A program made the translations under genes and the position numbers. Under the pieces are notes generated by a model. The model was given only the letters and a program-made list of their open reading frames with translations. It was not told where the DNA came from and did no database searches. This document shows, in pieces, positions 42,117-48,074 of a stretch of 48,074 nucleotides of DNA (its first letter is position 1; each line of letters begins with the position of its first letter). The stretch is from positions 1 through 48,074 of the forward strand of contig JAJPHI010000005.1 in NCBI GenBank assembly GCA_021325355.1, given 5' to 3'. The stretch comes from Pseudomonadota bacterium. GTDB lineage: Bacteria > Desulfobacterota > Binatia > Binatales > Binataceae.

Positions 42117-42267
42117 GAGGTCAGATGCGCGACCGTACGTAACCAGCGGTCCGCTAATCGCTCAGGATTGCAGCCACACCGGTCGGTAGGGACGGGCGCG
42201 TGACGCCGGAATAAACCCGGCGCTGCGGCGAATTGCCGGCCTGCGCTGTCGCTGACGAATCGCGACG

Positions 42268-42309
42268 GAACAGCGCGCCGCTCCTCGTCTCGGCGGCGCG
42301 CGCTTGTTC
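42268..42309. terminator. Long imperfect hairpin in the HU downstream region
   Basis: GAACA-GCGCGCCGC pairs with GCGGCGCGC-TGTTC over 14 bp with a 3-base bulge and an 11-base loop, about 95 bp beyond the HU stop. It may end the HU transcript; no T-run is seen. The rest of the 287-bp interval 42117-42403 holds no gene I can support. Confidence 0.35.
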
Positions 42310-42403
42310 AGCGGCCACGACTGGAAGCAGCGCGACGGCGAGTACTGGAAGGCGGACTGCGGAACTCGACGTTTGCAGCTCCACAGTCCCGCCGTGATCA
42401 ATC

Positions 42404-42685
42404 TCAGCGCGTGCCGAGAACCGCGTCCTTGAGCGCCTTCGCCGGCGTGATCCGCAGCCGCGTACGCGCGGGAATCTTGATCTCCTGACCCGTGGCGGGA
42501 TTCCGACCCATCCGCGCCTTGCTCCGACGCTTGGTGAAAATCCCCACTCCGGCGAGCCGCAGCTTGCCTTCCTTCTTCAACTGCTTGACGACCAGCGCAG
42601 CCAGTTCATCGAGAGTGCTCTTCGCCTGTTTCTTGCTGATCCCGACCTTTTCGGCCAGGTATGCGGAAATCTGGGTTTGCGTCAT
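42404..42685 (-). CDS. HU-family DNA-binding protein
   Basis: A 93-residue nucleoid protein that bends DNA as a dimer. MTQTQISAYLAEKVGISKKQA forms the helical body and GRNPATGQEIKIPART, followed by AKALKDAV, is the HU/IHF arm and C-terminal signature; the intercalating Pro of NPATG is present. The start ATG 42685 has a massive Shine-Dalgarno AAGGAGGAGGAGG, fitting high expression. Upstream lies an AT-rich stretch with an inverted repeat and a hairpin between it and truA. HU and IHF subunits are not always separable by sequence; no partner subunit is here. Confidence 0.95.
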   Translation of the reverse strand: MTQTQISAYLAEKVGISKKQAKSTLDELAALVVKQLKKEGKLRLAGVGIFTKRRSKARMGRNPATGQEIKIPARTRLRITPAKALKDAVLGTR

Positions 42686-42745
42686 CCTCCTCCTCCTTGC
42701 GATCGCTCAACGATCCCTGGGCTTCGAGCCTATTCACCGTTTCAC

Positions 42746-42764
42746 GATTTGCAAGTGGCAAATC
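42746..42764. promoter_or_regulatory. Perfect inverted repeat upstream of HU
   Basis: GATTTGC-AAGTG-GCAAATC, two 7-bp arms with a 5-bp spacer, in the AT-rich region 61 bp before the HU start. It could be an operator; no specific regulator is known. Confidence 0.4.
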
Positions 42765-42766
42765 AG

Positions 42767-42785
42767 GAAAAAATCGCTTTTTTTC
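42767..42785 (-). terminator. A/T-rich hairpin, possible truA terminator
   Basis: GAAAAAA (42767-42773) pairs with TTTTTTC (42779-42785) around a 5-base loop. On the minus strand this lies about 115 bp past the truA stop and ends in a T-run after a GC-containing stem CTCG/CGAG, so it may end truA transcription before the HU promoter. Confidence 0.4.
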
Positions 42786-42898
42786 TCGAAAACGCGAGGG
42801 TTTTGCACATGCGCGCGAAGTTTTCCACTGAGCCGGCGCGGTTGCGCGCTCGCGCCTGCGGATAACTCCGCTGCTTCAAGCCTTTCCGAGCTTCCATT

Positions 42899-43630
42899 TC
42901 AGTAGCGCACGGCGACGAGGAACAATCCGCACGCCGGTGCGGCGGCCGGCGCGGCGGCGCGATTCCCGCTCGCCAGCAGTGCGGGCACGACTTCCGGCGC
43001 CAGTCTGCCGCGGCCGACTTCGACCATCACGCCGACCATCGTTCGCACCATATGACGCAGAAAGGCGCTGCCCTCGACGCGATAGATCAGTTGATCCGCG
43101 AGCGGCTCCCATTCGCTCCGCATCACCCGCCGCATCGTCGTGCGTTCGGCGGAACCCACGGCGCGAAACGCCGCGAAGTCATGCTCACCGACAAAGGCGC
43201 GCGCGGCCAGGTTCATGCGGTCGGCGTCGAGGCGATCCTTTATCCACCACGCGTACCGACACGTGAAGGGCGATCGATATGGGCGGTTGAGGATGCGGTA
43301 TTCGTAAACTCGCGACCGCGCGTTGCGCCGCGGATGGAAATCGCTCGGCGCAACGGCGACTTCACTAACCGCGATCGCTCCCGGCAGCAGGGCGTTGAGC
43401 GCGCGATGAAGCTCGGCGGGCGCGATCACCCGCGGTGCATCGAAGGCCGCCACCTGACCGAGCGCATGCACGCCCGCATCGGTTCGGCCCGCGCCGTGGA
43501 CCCGCACGTGCACCCCGAAGAGCCGCGCCAGCGCCGCTTCGAGCTCGGCCTGGATCGAGCCCTGCCCGCGCTGGAGCTGCCATCCGGAATAGGTCGAACC
43601 ATCGTATTCGAGCGTCAACCGGAACCGCAT
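42899..43630 (-). CDS. truA: tRNA pseudouridine(38-40) synthase TruA
   Basis: Isomerises uridines 38-40 of tRNA anticodon arms. A 243-residue protein starting MRFRLTLEYDGSTYSGWQLQ; the catalytic Asp51 is in GAGRTDAGVHALGQ. FHPRRNARSRVYEYRI, HDFAAFRAVGS and FLRHMVRTMVG are family motifs. ATG 43630 excludes an 82-residue arginine-rich upstream extension that is out-of-frame coding of the neighbour. The order leuA-leuB-asd-truA is transcribed in one direction with short gaps (38 bp here), common in related bacteria; E. coli has usg directly before truA. Confidence 0.95.
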   Translation of the reverse strand: MRFRLTLEYDGSTYSGWQLQRGQGSIQAELEAALARLFGVHVRVHGAGRTDAGVHALGQVAAFDAPRVIAPAELHRALNALLPGAIAVSEVAVAPSDFHPRRNARSRVYEYRILNRPYRSPFTCRYAWWIKDRLDADRMNLAARAFVGEHDFAAFRAVGSAERTTMRRVMRSEWEPLADQLIYRVEGSAFLRHMVRTMVGVMVEVGRGRLAPEVVPALLASGNRAAAPAAAPACGLFLVAVRY

Positions 43631-43668
43631 CGACACGTCCCCGCTTCGATCCTGTCCGCCCGGATTTT

Positions 43669-44628
43669 TTACGCAGCGATTAGAGTTTCCGCGATCCAGA
43701 CTGCGGTCATCGCGGCCAGCCGCGACGGGTCGAACACCGCCCACAGCGTCGCGCCCGTGTCGCGCTGCGTGATCCGCACCACGGTCGCCTCCTGTCGCGC
43801 GCCGTCGACCAGCGTGGACGCTTCGCTGCCTTCGACGACGATCATCCCCGGTGCGACGCGCAGGCGCTCGGCCCATTCCGCAGCCTGGCTGTTCGGCGGA
43901 GCCAGCATCGCGACGCCCGCCCCATGAAACGCGGGCACCTGTACCGCCTGCAGCGCGAGCGGCGAGCGTGCGCCAAGCAGGACCTCGATCTGGGCGCCGA
44001 TCGCGCCTTCCAGATCGACCGGTGGCAAGAGCACGTTGAAGGCAATCTGCGGCTCGTCATCCTCCAGCGCCAGCCGCGCGTTCATCACGTCGGTCGATTG
44101 CGTGAACAGCCGCGAGATCATCTGATTGCCGAAGCTCGCCGCTCCCAGCATGATCGTCGCGCCGCCGAAGGTTGCGGCACCCTCGAGCGCGCGCAGCACC
44201 GACGCAATCACCTGGGCGGCCGGATGGGGCCCGCCGATTCTGCGCGCCGCGGCGCTCATCTCGCGGAGGCGGCTGCCCGAGACGAGGCCGGGCGCCGCCA
44301 GCGGTACCGCGGCCGGAGCGCGCATCGCCCAGCTCGAATCGATCAACAGCGGCCGTTTGGCGGTTGCAGCGATACGGTCGGCAACCGCGCTCGGGACCGC
44401 GAGAAAGACCAGATCCCGGTCGGCCAACGCCTCATCCGCAACGAGCGCTTCGACCGGCAGCGCGCGCTTACCGACCTGGATCGCATCGGCGCTGCCTTCC
44501 GCACTGAAGAGGCGCAGATCGGCGTAGTCCAGATCATGCTCGCCGAGCAGCTCCGCGATCTGGCCGCCGACCGTCCCGGTCGCGCCGACGATCGCGATCC
44601 GGGGCCGGTTTGCGCCGGTCGCCGCCAT
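43669..44628 (-). CDS. Aspartate-semialdehyde dehydrogenase-family protein without cysteine (USG-1-like)
   Basis: A 319-residue protein with the fold of aspartate-semialdehyde dehydrogenase (Asd): IAIVGATGTVGGQIAELL is the NADP loop (about 10-27), LLIDSSWAMR and VPLAAPGLVSG follow. In real Asd the nucleophile is the Cys of PNCST; here that region reads IGGPHPAAQVIASVL, and the whole protein contains no Cys. It is hence unlikely to catalyse the NADP-dependent reaction and resembles USG-1, the cysteine-less paralogue beside truA in E. coli. ATG 44628 overlaps the leuB stop by one base (TGATG), so translation is coupled. A GTG one codon earlier is possible. If no other asd exists in the genome, lysine, methionine and threonine synthesis need another explanation. 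Confidence 0.87.
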   Translation of the reverse strand: MAATGANRPRIAIVGATGTVGGQIAELLGEHDLDYADLRLFSAEGSADAIQVGKRALPVEALVADEALADRDLVFLAVPSAVADRIAATAKRPLLIDSSWAMRAPAAVPLAAPGLVSGSRLREMSAAARRIGGPHPAAQVIASVLRALEGAATFGGATIMLGAASFGNQMISRLFTQSTDVMNARLALEDDEPQIAFNVLLPPVDLEGAIGAQIEVLLGARSPLALQAVQVPAFHGAGVAMLAPPNSQAAEWAERLRVAPGMIVVEGSEASTLVDGARQEATVVRITQRDTGATLWAVFDPSRLAAMTAVWIAETLIAA

Positions 44629-45737
44629 CACTCAGCCTGCATCAGGTTTTCGAGATGATCGCGCACGAGCCGGCCCATCGCCTTGCAGCCGACGGCGCGC
44701 GGTCCGGCGCCGCCGAGATCGCGGGTGCGATGGCCATCGCGGATAACTGCCTCGACCGCGGCCTGAATCTGCTCAGCCTCGGCGCGCATCCCCAGCGAAT
44801 GTTCGAGCAGCATCGCCGCCGAAAGAATCGCCGCGAGCGGATTGGCCTCGTCGCGACCCGCAATATCCGGCGCGCTGCCGTGTATCGGTTCATAAAGACC
44901 GATACGAAAACCTGCGGAGTTGACCTCCTCGCCCAGCGAGGCGGAAGGCAACAGACCCATCGATCCGACCAGCACCGACGCCTCGTCGGTGAGGATATCG
45001 CCGAACATGTTCTCGGCGACGATCACGTCAAAATCGCGCGGGCGGCGAATCAGATGCATCGCCATCGAATCGACCAGTTGATTCTCGAAGTGGACGTCCT
45101 TGAACTCGGCGCTCAATCGGGTCGCGACTTCGCGCCACAGGCGCGAGGAGGACATGACGTTGGCCTTGTCGACCGAGGTCAGGCGCTTGCGCCGGGTTTG
45201 CGCGAGCTCAAAGCCGTAGCGCAGCACGCGCTCGATTTCCGCTTCGGTGTAAAGGCAGGTATCGACCGCTTCACGGCCACCCGGTCCCTGGCGCTGTTCG
45301 CTCGGCTTGCCGTAATAGATCCCGCCGGTCAGCTCGCGGATCACCACGAGATCCACGCCGTTGACGATCTCCGGCTTCAGCGGTGACGCCGCGAGCAGTT
45401 CCTTGACGCTTTTCACGGGGCGCAGATTGGCGAACAGACCCAGTTCCTTGCGCAGGGCAAGCAGGCCCCGCTCCGGTCGGTCCGAGGCCTGGGGATTGTC
45501 CCACTTGGGTCCGCCCACCGCCCCCATCAGAATCGCATCGGAGTCTTTGGCGAGTGCCAGCGTCGTTTCCGGCAACGACGTACCGAATTGATCGAGCGCG
45601 TGACCGCCGATGGGCGCGTCCTTGAACTCGAGGTCAACCGGCGCGTCGCGCACGACCAGCTTCAGCACCTGGAGCGCTTCGCCAACTACCTCCGGACCAA
45701 TCCCGTCTCCTCTGAGAACCAGAATCTTGTAGGCCAT
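44628..45737 (-). CDS. leuB: 3-isopropylmalate dehydrogenase
   Basis: Oxidises and decarboxylates 3-isopropylmalate to 2-oxoisocaproate in leucine synthesis. The 369-residue enzyme opens [20 protein letters not shown] and has [13 protein letters not shown], the catalytic Lys in [38 protein letters not shown] with the Mg-binding Asp residues, and [22 protein letters not shown] 45737 has no clear Shine-Dalgarno. It lies 134 bp downstream of leuA and is coupled to the asd-like gene. leuC and leuD are not in the window. Confidence 0.96.
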   Translation of the reverse strand: MAYKILVLRGDGIGPEVVGEALQVLKLVVRDAPVDLEFKDAPIGGHALDQFGTSLPETTLALAKDSDAILMGAVGGPKWDNPQASDRPERGLLALRKELGLFANLRPVKSVKELLAASPLKPEIVNGVDLVVIRELTGGIYYGKPSEQRQGPGGREAVDTCLYTEAEIERVLRYGFELAQTRRKRLTSVDKANVMSSSRLWREVATRLSAEFKDVHFENQLVDSMAMHLIRRPRDFDVIVAENMFGDILTDEASVLVGSMGLLPSASLGEEVNSAGFRIGLYEPIHGSAPDIAGRDEANPLAAILSAAMLLEHSLGMRAEAEQIQAAVEAVIRDGHRTRDLGGAGPRAVGCKAMGRLVRDHLENLMQAE

Positions 45738-45871
45738 TAAGCACTTCGGTTAAACGTTGCGAGCGCGTCAGCGACTCGTCATTCAGAAACCGAATTTTAC
45801 TCCTGCACGTAGTAGGCCTAGCACTAGTCGAACCGCAACCATGCAGCAAGCCCCGCCCTCACGCACACCAT

Positions 45872-47440
45872 TTATGGGCCACCGAGCGGACGCGTTTCGA
45901 GCGAGCTGCGGCGCGCTTTCAGCCGATTGAGGGCATTCACCAGAGCGAGCGCACTGGCCATCACGATATCGCTATGCGCCCCCTGGCCCGCCACGGTCAT
46001 CCCGTTCTCGCGCAGCATGCAGGAGACTTCACCGAGCGCGTCGGTCCCGCCGGTGATCGCCTTCACCGCATAGCGCTCGAGCGCCGGCGTGAGACCGACG
46101 ATCCGGTAGATCGCCTTGTAACAGGCATCCACCATGCCGTCGCCGGTCGCCTCGGCCGTGTGGGTCTGCCCCTCGATGCGCAGGCTGACGCGAGCGCGCG
46201 GCTCGGTGCCGCTCGACGACCCCACCTCCAGATCAACGATTTCGAAAGCATCCGCGGTGCGGCGCTCCTCGTTCGCCAGCGCCAGGATGTCGTCGTCGTA
46301 AACCACCTTCTTCTTGTCGCAAAGCTCCTTGAAGGCCGCAAAGGCCTTCTGCACGTCGATCGTCGCCGGATCGATCCCCAACTCCCGCAGCCGATTGACG
46401 AAGGCGTGGCGGCCCGAATGCTTGCCCAACACCAGTTTGTTCGACGGAATCCCGATATCCTCGGGCCGCATGATTTCGTAGGTAAGCTTGTTCTTGAGGA
46501 CGCCATCCTGATGGATGCCGGCCTCGTGCGCAAAGGCGTTGTCGCCGACGATCGGCTTGTTGGCCGGGACCGGCTGCCCGATTATCTGGGCGAGCAGACG
46601 CGACGCCGGATAGATCTGCCGCGTATTGACCCGCGAATCGACCTTCATCAGGTCCCGCCGCGTCTTCAGAGCCATTACCACCTCTTCCATCGAGGTGTTT
46701 CCGGCGCGCTCGCCGATTCCGTTGAGCGTGCATTCAACCTGCCGCGCTCCATGACTGATCGCAGCGAGCGAATTGGCCACGGCCAGACCGAGATCGTTAT
46801 GACAATGGGCGCTCCAGATGACCTTTTCCGCCCCCTCAACATGCGCGCGCATGTAATCGAACATCTCGCCGTATTCACTGGGGATCGCGTGACCGGTCGT
46901 ATCCGGCAGATTGATGATGCGGGCGCCGGCCCGGATAACCTCGCTGCAGACCTTCGCCATAAAGCTCCAGTCGCTGCGCGAGGCGTCCTCGCACGAGAAC
47001 TCGATATAGTCGAGATGCTGTTTCGCGCGCCGCACCGCGACCGTCGCCGCGTCGAGCACGTCCTCGCGCGTCATGTTGAGCTTGTACTTCATGTGGATAT
47101 CCGAGGTCGCGATAAAGATATGAATCCCCGGTCGCTTCGACCTCTCGACCGCGCGCAGCGCGGCGTCAACGTCCTCGTCGCGCGTGCGCGAAAGGCTGAG
47201 AATCGTCGGGTTGGTCAACGCCTCGGCGATCCGTCGGACCGATTCGAAATCCCCCGGCGAAGAGGCCGCAAAACCCGCTTCGATGATATCCACGTTCAGC
47301 CGTTCAAGCTGCTGCGCGATCGCCACCTTCTCCTCGACATTCATCGTGCATCCGGGCGACTGCTCACCGTCGCGCAGAGTCGTGTCGAAGATCCGCACGT
47401 AATCGGCACTCATACCGGCATCGGACTCAGTAGCACTCAT
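45872..47440 (-). CDS. leuA: 2-isopropylmalate synthase
   Basis: Condenses acetyl-CoA with 2-oxoisovalerate, the committed step of leucine synthesis, feedback-inhibited by leucine. The 522-residue protein has the DRE-TIM barrel with FDTTLRDGEQSPGCTMN (metal Asp and catalytic Arg), SAHCHNDLGLAVANS, GIGERAGNTSMEEVVMALKT and AHEAGIHQDGVLKN; the C-terminal third is the LeuA allosteric domain. ATG 47440 has GGGAGAGAGGAT upstream. Expression is likely controlled by the attenuator at 47507-47654, which ends 67 bp before this start. Confidence in the start is high because the N-terminus SADYVRIFDTTLRDG fits the family. Confidence 0.96.
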   Translation of the reverse strand: MSATESDAGMSADYVRIFDTTLRDGEQSPGCTMNVEEKVAIAQQLERLNVDIIEAGFAASSPGDFESVRRIAEALTNPTILSLSRTRDEDVDAALRAVERSKRPGIHIFIATSDIHMKYKLNMTREDVLDAATVAVRRAKQHLDYIEFSCEDASRSDWSFMAKVCSEVIRAGARIINLPDTTGHAIPSEYGEMFDYMRAHVEGAEKVIWSAHCHNDLGLAVANSLAAISHGARQVECTLNGIGERAGNTSMEEVVMALKTRRDLMKVDSRVNTRQIYPASRLLAQIIGQPVPANKPIVGDNAFAHEAGIHQDGVLKNKLTYEIMRPEDIGIPSNKLVLGKHSGRHAFVNRLRELGIDPATIDVQKAFAAFKELCDKKKVVYDDDILALANEERRTADAFEIVDLEVGSSSGTEPRARVSLRIEGQTHTAEATGDGMVDACYKAIYRIVGLTPALERYAVKAITGGTDALGEVSCMLRENGMTVAGQGAHSDIVMASALALVNALNRLKARRSSLETRPLGGP

Positions 47441-47506
47441 ATCCCTCTCTCCCGGTTGTGACGTTCCCAAGGGAAGCCGGCTGCGCTGCGGGCTGACGCA
47501 AACAAA

Positions 47507-47547
47507 AACGCCCCAGGCGGCTCGCTCGGCCCTCCGCCTGGGGCGTT
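47507..47547 (-). terminator. leuA attenuator: intrinsic terminator
   Basis: On the minus strand AACGCCCCAGGCGG pairs with CCGCCTGGGGCGTT (perfect 14 bp) around a 13-base loop, followed by a T-rich tail TTTTTGTTTG. It stands between the leader peptide and leuA in the same direction, so it stops transcription before leuA unless antitermination occurs. The leader segment CGCCCTGGGCGT (plus coordinates 47587-47598) can pair with the near arm at 10 of 12 bases, giving the competing antiterminator. Confidence 0.85.
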
Positions 47548-47570
47548 CGTTTCAGTGTTTCAAGCCTTCC

Positions 47571-47654
47571 TCAGACCTGCACCTCGACGCCCAGGGCGTA
47601 GGGCCCGCTAAGGGCCAGAAGCAGCAACAGTGCGAAGTCAAGGACTGTGGACAT
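47571..47654 (-). CDS. leuL: leu operon leader peptide
   Basis: A 27-codon leader beginning MSTVLDF. Codons 9-13 are five consecutive leucines (CTG TTG CTG CTT CTG) and Leu also occurs at 5, 15 and 21; the stop TGA is at 47573-47571. AGGA lies 9 bases before the ATG. This is the expected design of translation-coupled attenuation: at low leucyl-tRNA the ribosome stalls on the Leu run, freeing the codon 19-23 region to pair with the terminator's near arm, so leuA is transcribed; at high leucine the ribosome reaches the stop and the terminator folds. I have not seen this gene annotated; too short for usual gene finders. Confidence 0.85.
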   Translation of the reverse strand: MSTVLDFALLLLLALSGPYALGVEVQV

Positions 47655-47662
47655 CGAGGAGA

Positions 47663-47692
47663 ATCCTAGTAAGCAGCGCGCGGTTTAGTCAA
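47663..47692 (-). promoter_or_regulatory. Candidate promoter of the leu leader
   Basis: On the minus strand TTGACT (47692-47687) and TAGGAT (47668-47663) are separated by 18 bp. The transcript would start at or just before the leader ATG (47654), so the leader may be nearly leaderless. Confidence 0.45.
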
Positions 47693-47708
47693 GCCGCGAG
47701 AGCGGCTT
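47691..47708. terminator. Hairpin between the truncated upstream gene and leuL
   Basis: AAGCCGC-GAGA-GCGGCTT: 7-bp stem with a 4-base loop, overlapping the -35 region of the leader promoter. It may end the transcript of the gene at 47736-48074. Confidence 0.4.
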
Positions 47709-47735
47709 CGCTTCTTCGTCGCCAATGGACGTCGG

Positions 47736-48074
47736 CTACTGCGAGGCCGAATCGGGGGAAGAGCCGCCGCCGAGGTCGCCGGCGCCACCGACGCCGCCGA
47801 CCACCGCAGCCCCGGCCACCGCACCGCCCAGCACTCCGCTCGCCGTGATGCCCGCCGGCGTCAGTCCGCCCACCGCCCCCGCATTCGCCGTCGTCAGCAT
47901 GCTCGACGACAACAGCGAACACGGCACCGCCAGCCGATGCCCCGGTCCCACCAGCACGCTCCCCGCTCCCGGATTGCCCGGATTCGAGACCGCCACCAAC
48001 CCCGCATATACCGCGACATCGGTGAATTCGCTGCACCCCGGATGCTCTTTGCGCGCCACTCCCTTCAGATAATC
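47736..48074 (-). CDS. 3' end of a Gly/Ala-rich protein, possibly FecR-like
   Basis: An open frame that enters from the window edge and stops at 47736, giving the last 112 residues. It contains DVAVYAGLVAVSNPGNPGAG and SVLVGPGHRLAVPCS, which resemble the strand pattern of FecR-type domains of secreted proteins, then a long Gly/Ala-rich tail (GVLGGAVAGAAVVGGVGGAG) that looks like a flexible linker or membrane-proximal helix. There is no start in the window: a GTG at 48059 is only an internal codon. Function unknown; coding is likely but not certain because the plus strand is also open here. Confidence 0.5.
   Translation of the reverse strand, partial: DYLKGVARKEHPGCSEFTDVAVYAGLVAVSNPGNPGAGSVLVGPGHRLAVPCSLLSSSMLTTANAGAVGGLTPAGITASGVLGGAVAGAAVVGGVGGAGDLGGGSSPDSASQ

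Noticed and set aside
42154-42384. 76-codon minus-strand frame downstream of HU with a signal-like start
   Set aside because: Weak GTG start without Shine-Dalgarno; overlaps a strong hairpin, composition is non-specific.
45974-47461. Plus-strand frame of 495 codons
   Set aside because: Antisense shadow of leuA, whose motifs are unmistakable.
1-48074. CRISPR arrays, insertion sequences, prophage, rRNA, tRNA
   Set aside because: No direct repeat arrays with spacers, transposase or integrase motifs, or tRNA/rRNA-like segments were recognised on reading both strands; a tRNAscan/Infernal run would be decisive for RNAs.

Overview
The window is a chromosomal stretch of a high-GC, Gram-negative bacterium, dense with genes on both strands. 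A Lol lipoprotein-release permease and cell-wall recycling enzymes point to an outer membrane. The mix of three luciferase-like flavin enzymes, several short-chain dehydrogenases, class III CoA-transferases, a 180-kDa-type NAD-glutamate dehydrogenase and a UGA-containing reductase gene suggests an uncultured lineage near the former Deltaproteobacteria (Binatota/Desulfobacterota-like). That placement is inference; there is no rRNA or other phylogenetic marker here. I found no insertion sequence, prophage, CRISPR array, rRNA or tRNA.

Layout. 1-3.7 kb (minus): amino-acid permease (cut by the window edge), SDR, threonine aldolase, dUTPase. 3.9-14 kb: secreted beta-helix protein, three luciferase-like monooxygenases, UvrD/PcrA-like helicase, metallo-beta-lactamase-fold hydrolase, FabI, glyoxalase II, HtrA-like protease, secreted NTF2-like protein. 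14.2-18.6 kb (plus): SDR, glutathione S-transferase, ArsB-type permease, a PrdB/GrdB-like selenoprotein with an in-frame UGA, and a MAPEG protein. 18.5-24 kb (minus): LOG-family protein and a tightly overlapping set anmK / cytoplasmic type-I binding protein / MaoC-like hydratase / nagA / small conserved protein. 24-31 kb: membrane protein, giant NAD-glutamate dehydrogenase, and a divergent RlmD-type rRNA methyltransferase sharing its promoter. 31.2-42 kb: SCP2 protein, small basic protein, LolC/E, two paired CoA-transferases, type II pantothenate kinase, RarA, carboxylesterase, large secreted ASH-domain protein. 42.4-48 kb (minus): HU, truA, a cysteine-less Asd/USG-1-like protein, leuB, leuA, and upstream of leuA a complete leucine attenuator with a leader peptide. 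The last 340 bases are the 3' end of a secreted-looking protein.

Most notable. (1) The reading frames 17262-17732 and 17736-18116 are one gene interrupted only by UGA at codon 157, in a UxxC redox motif, followed at once by a bacterial SECIS-like hairpin; I read it as a selenoprotein next to glutathione- and arsenic-type genes. (2) leuA is preceded by a 27-residue leader with five consecutive leucine codons, a candidate antiterminator pairing and a 14-bp terminator with a T-run: classical translation-coupled attenuation. (3) The asd-like gene between leuB and truA encodes no cysteine at all, so it cannot do thioester catalysis. (4) A type-I periplasmic-binding fold without signal peptide sits inside an amino-sugar operon and may be an intracellular sensor. 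(5) nagA lacks a recognisable start codon for its N-terminal strand. (6) Of the two CoA-transferases, only one keeps the catalytic Asp.
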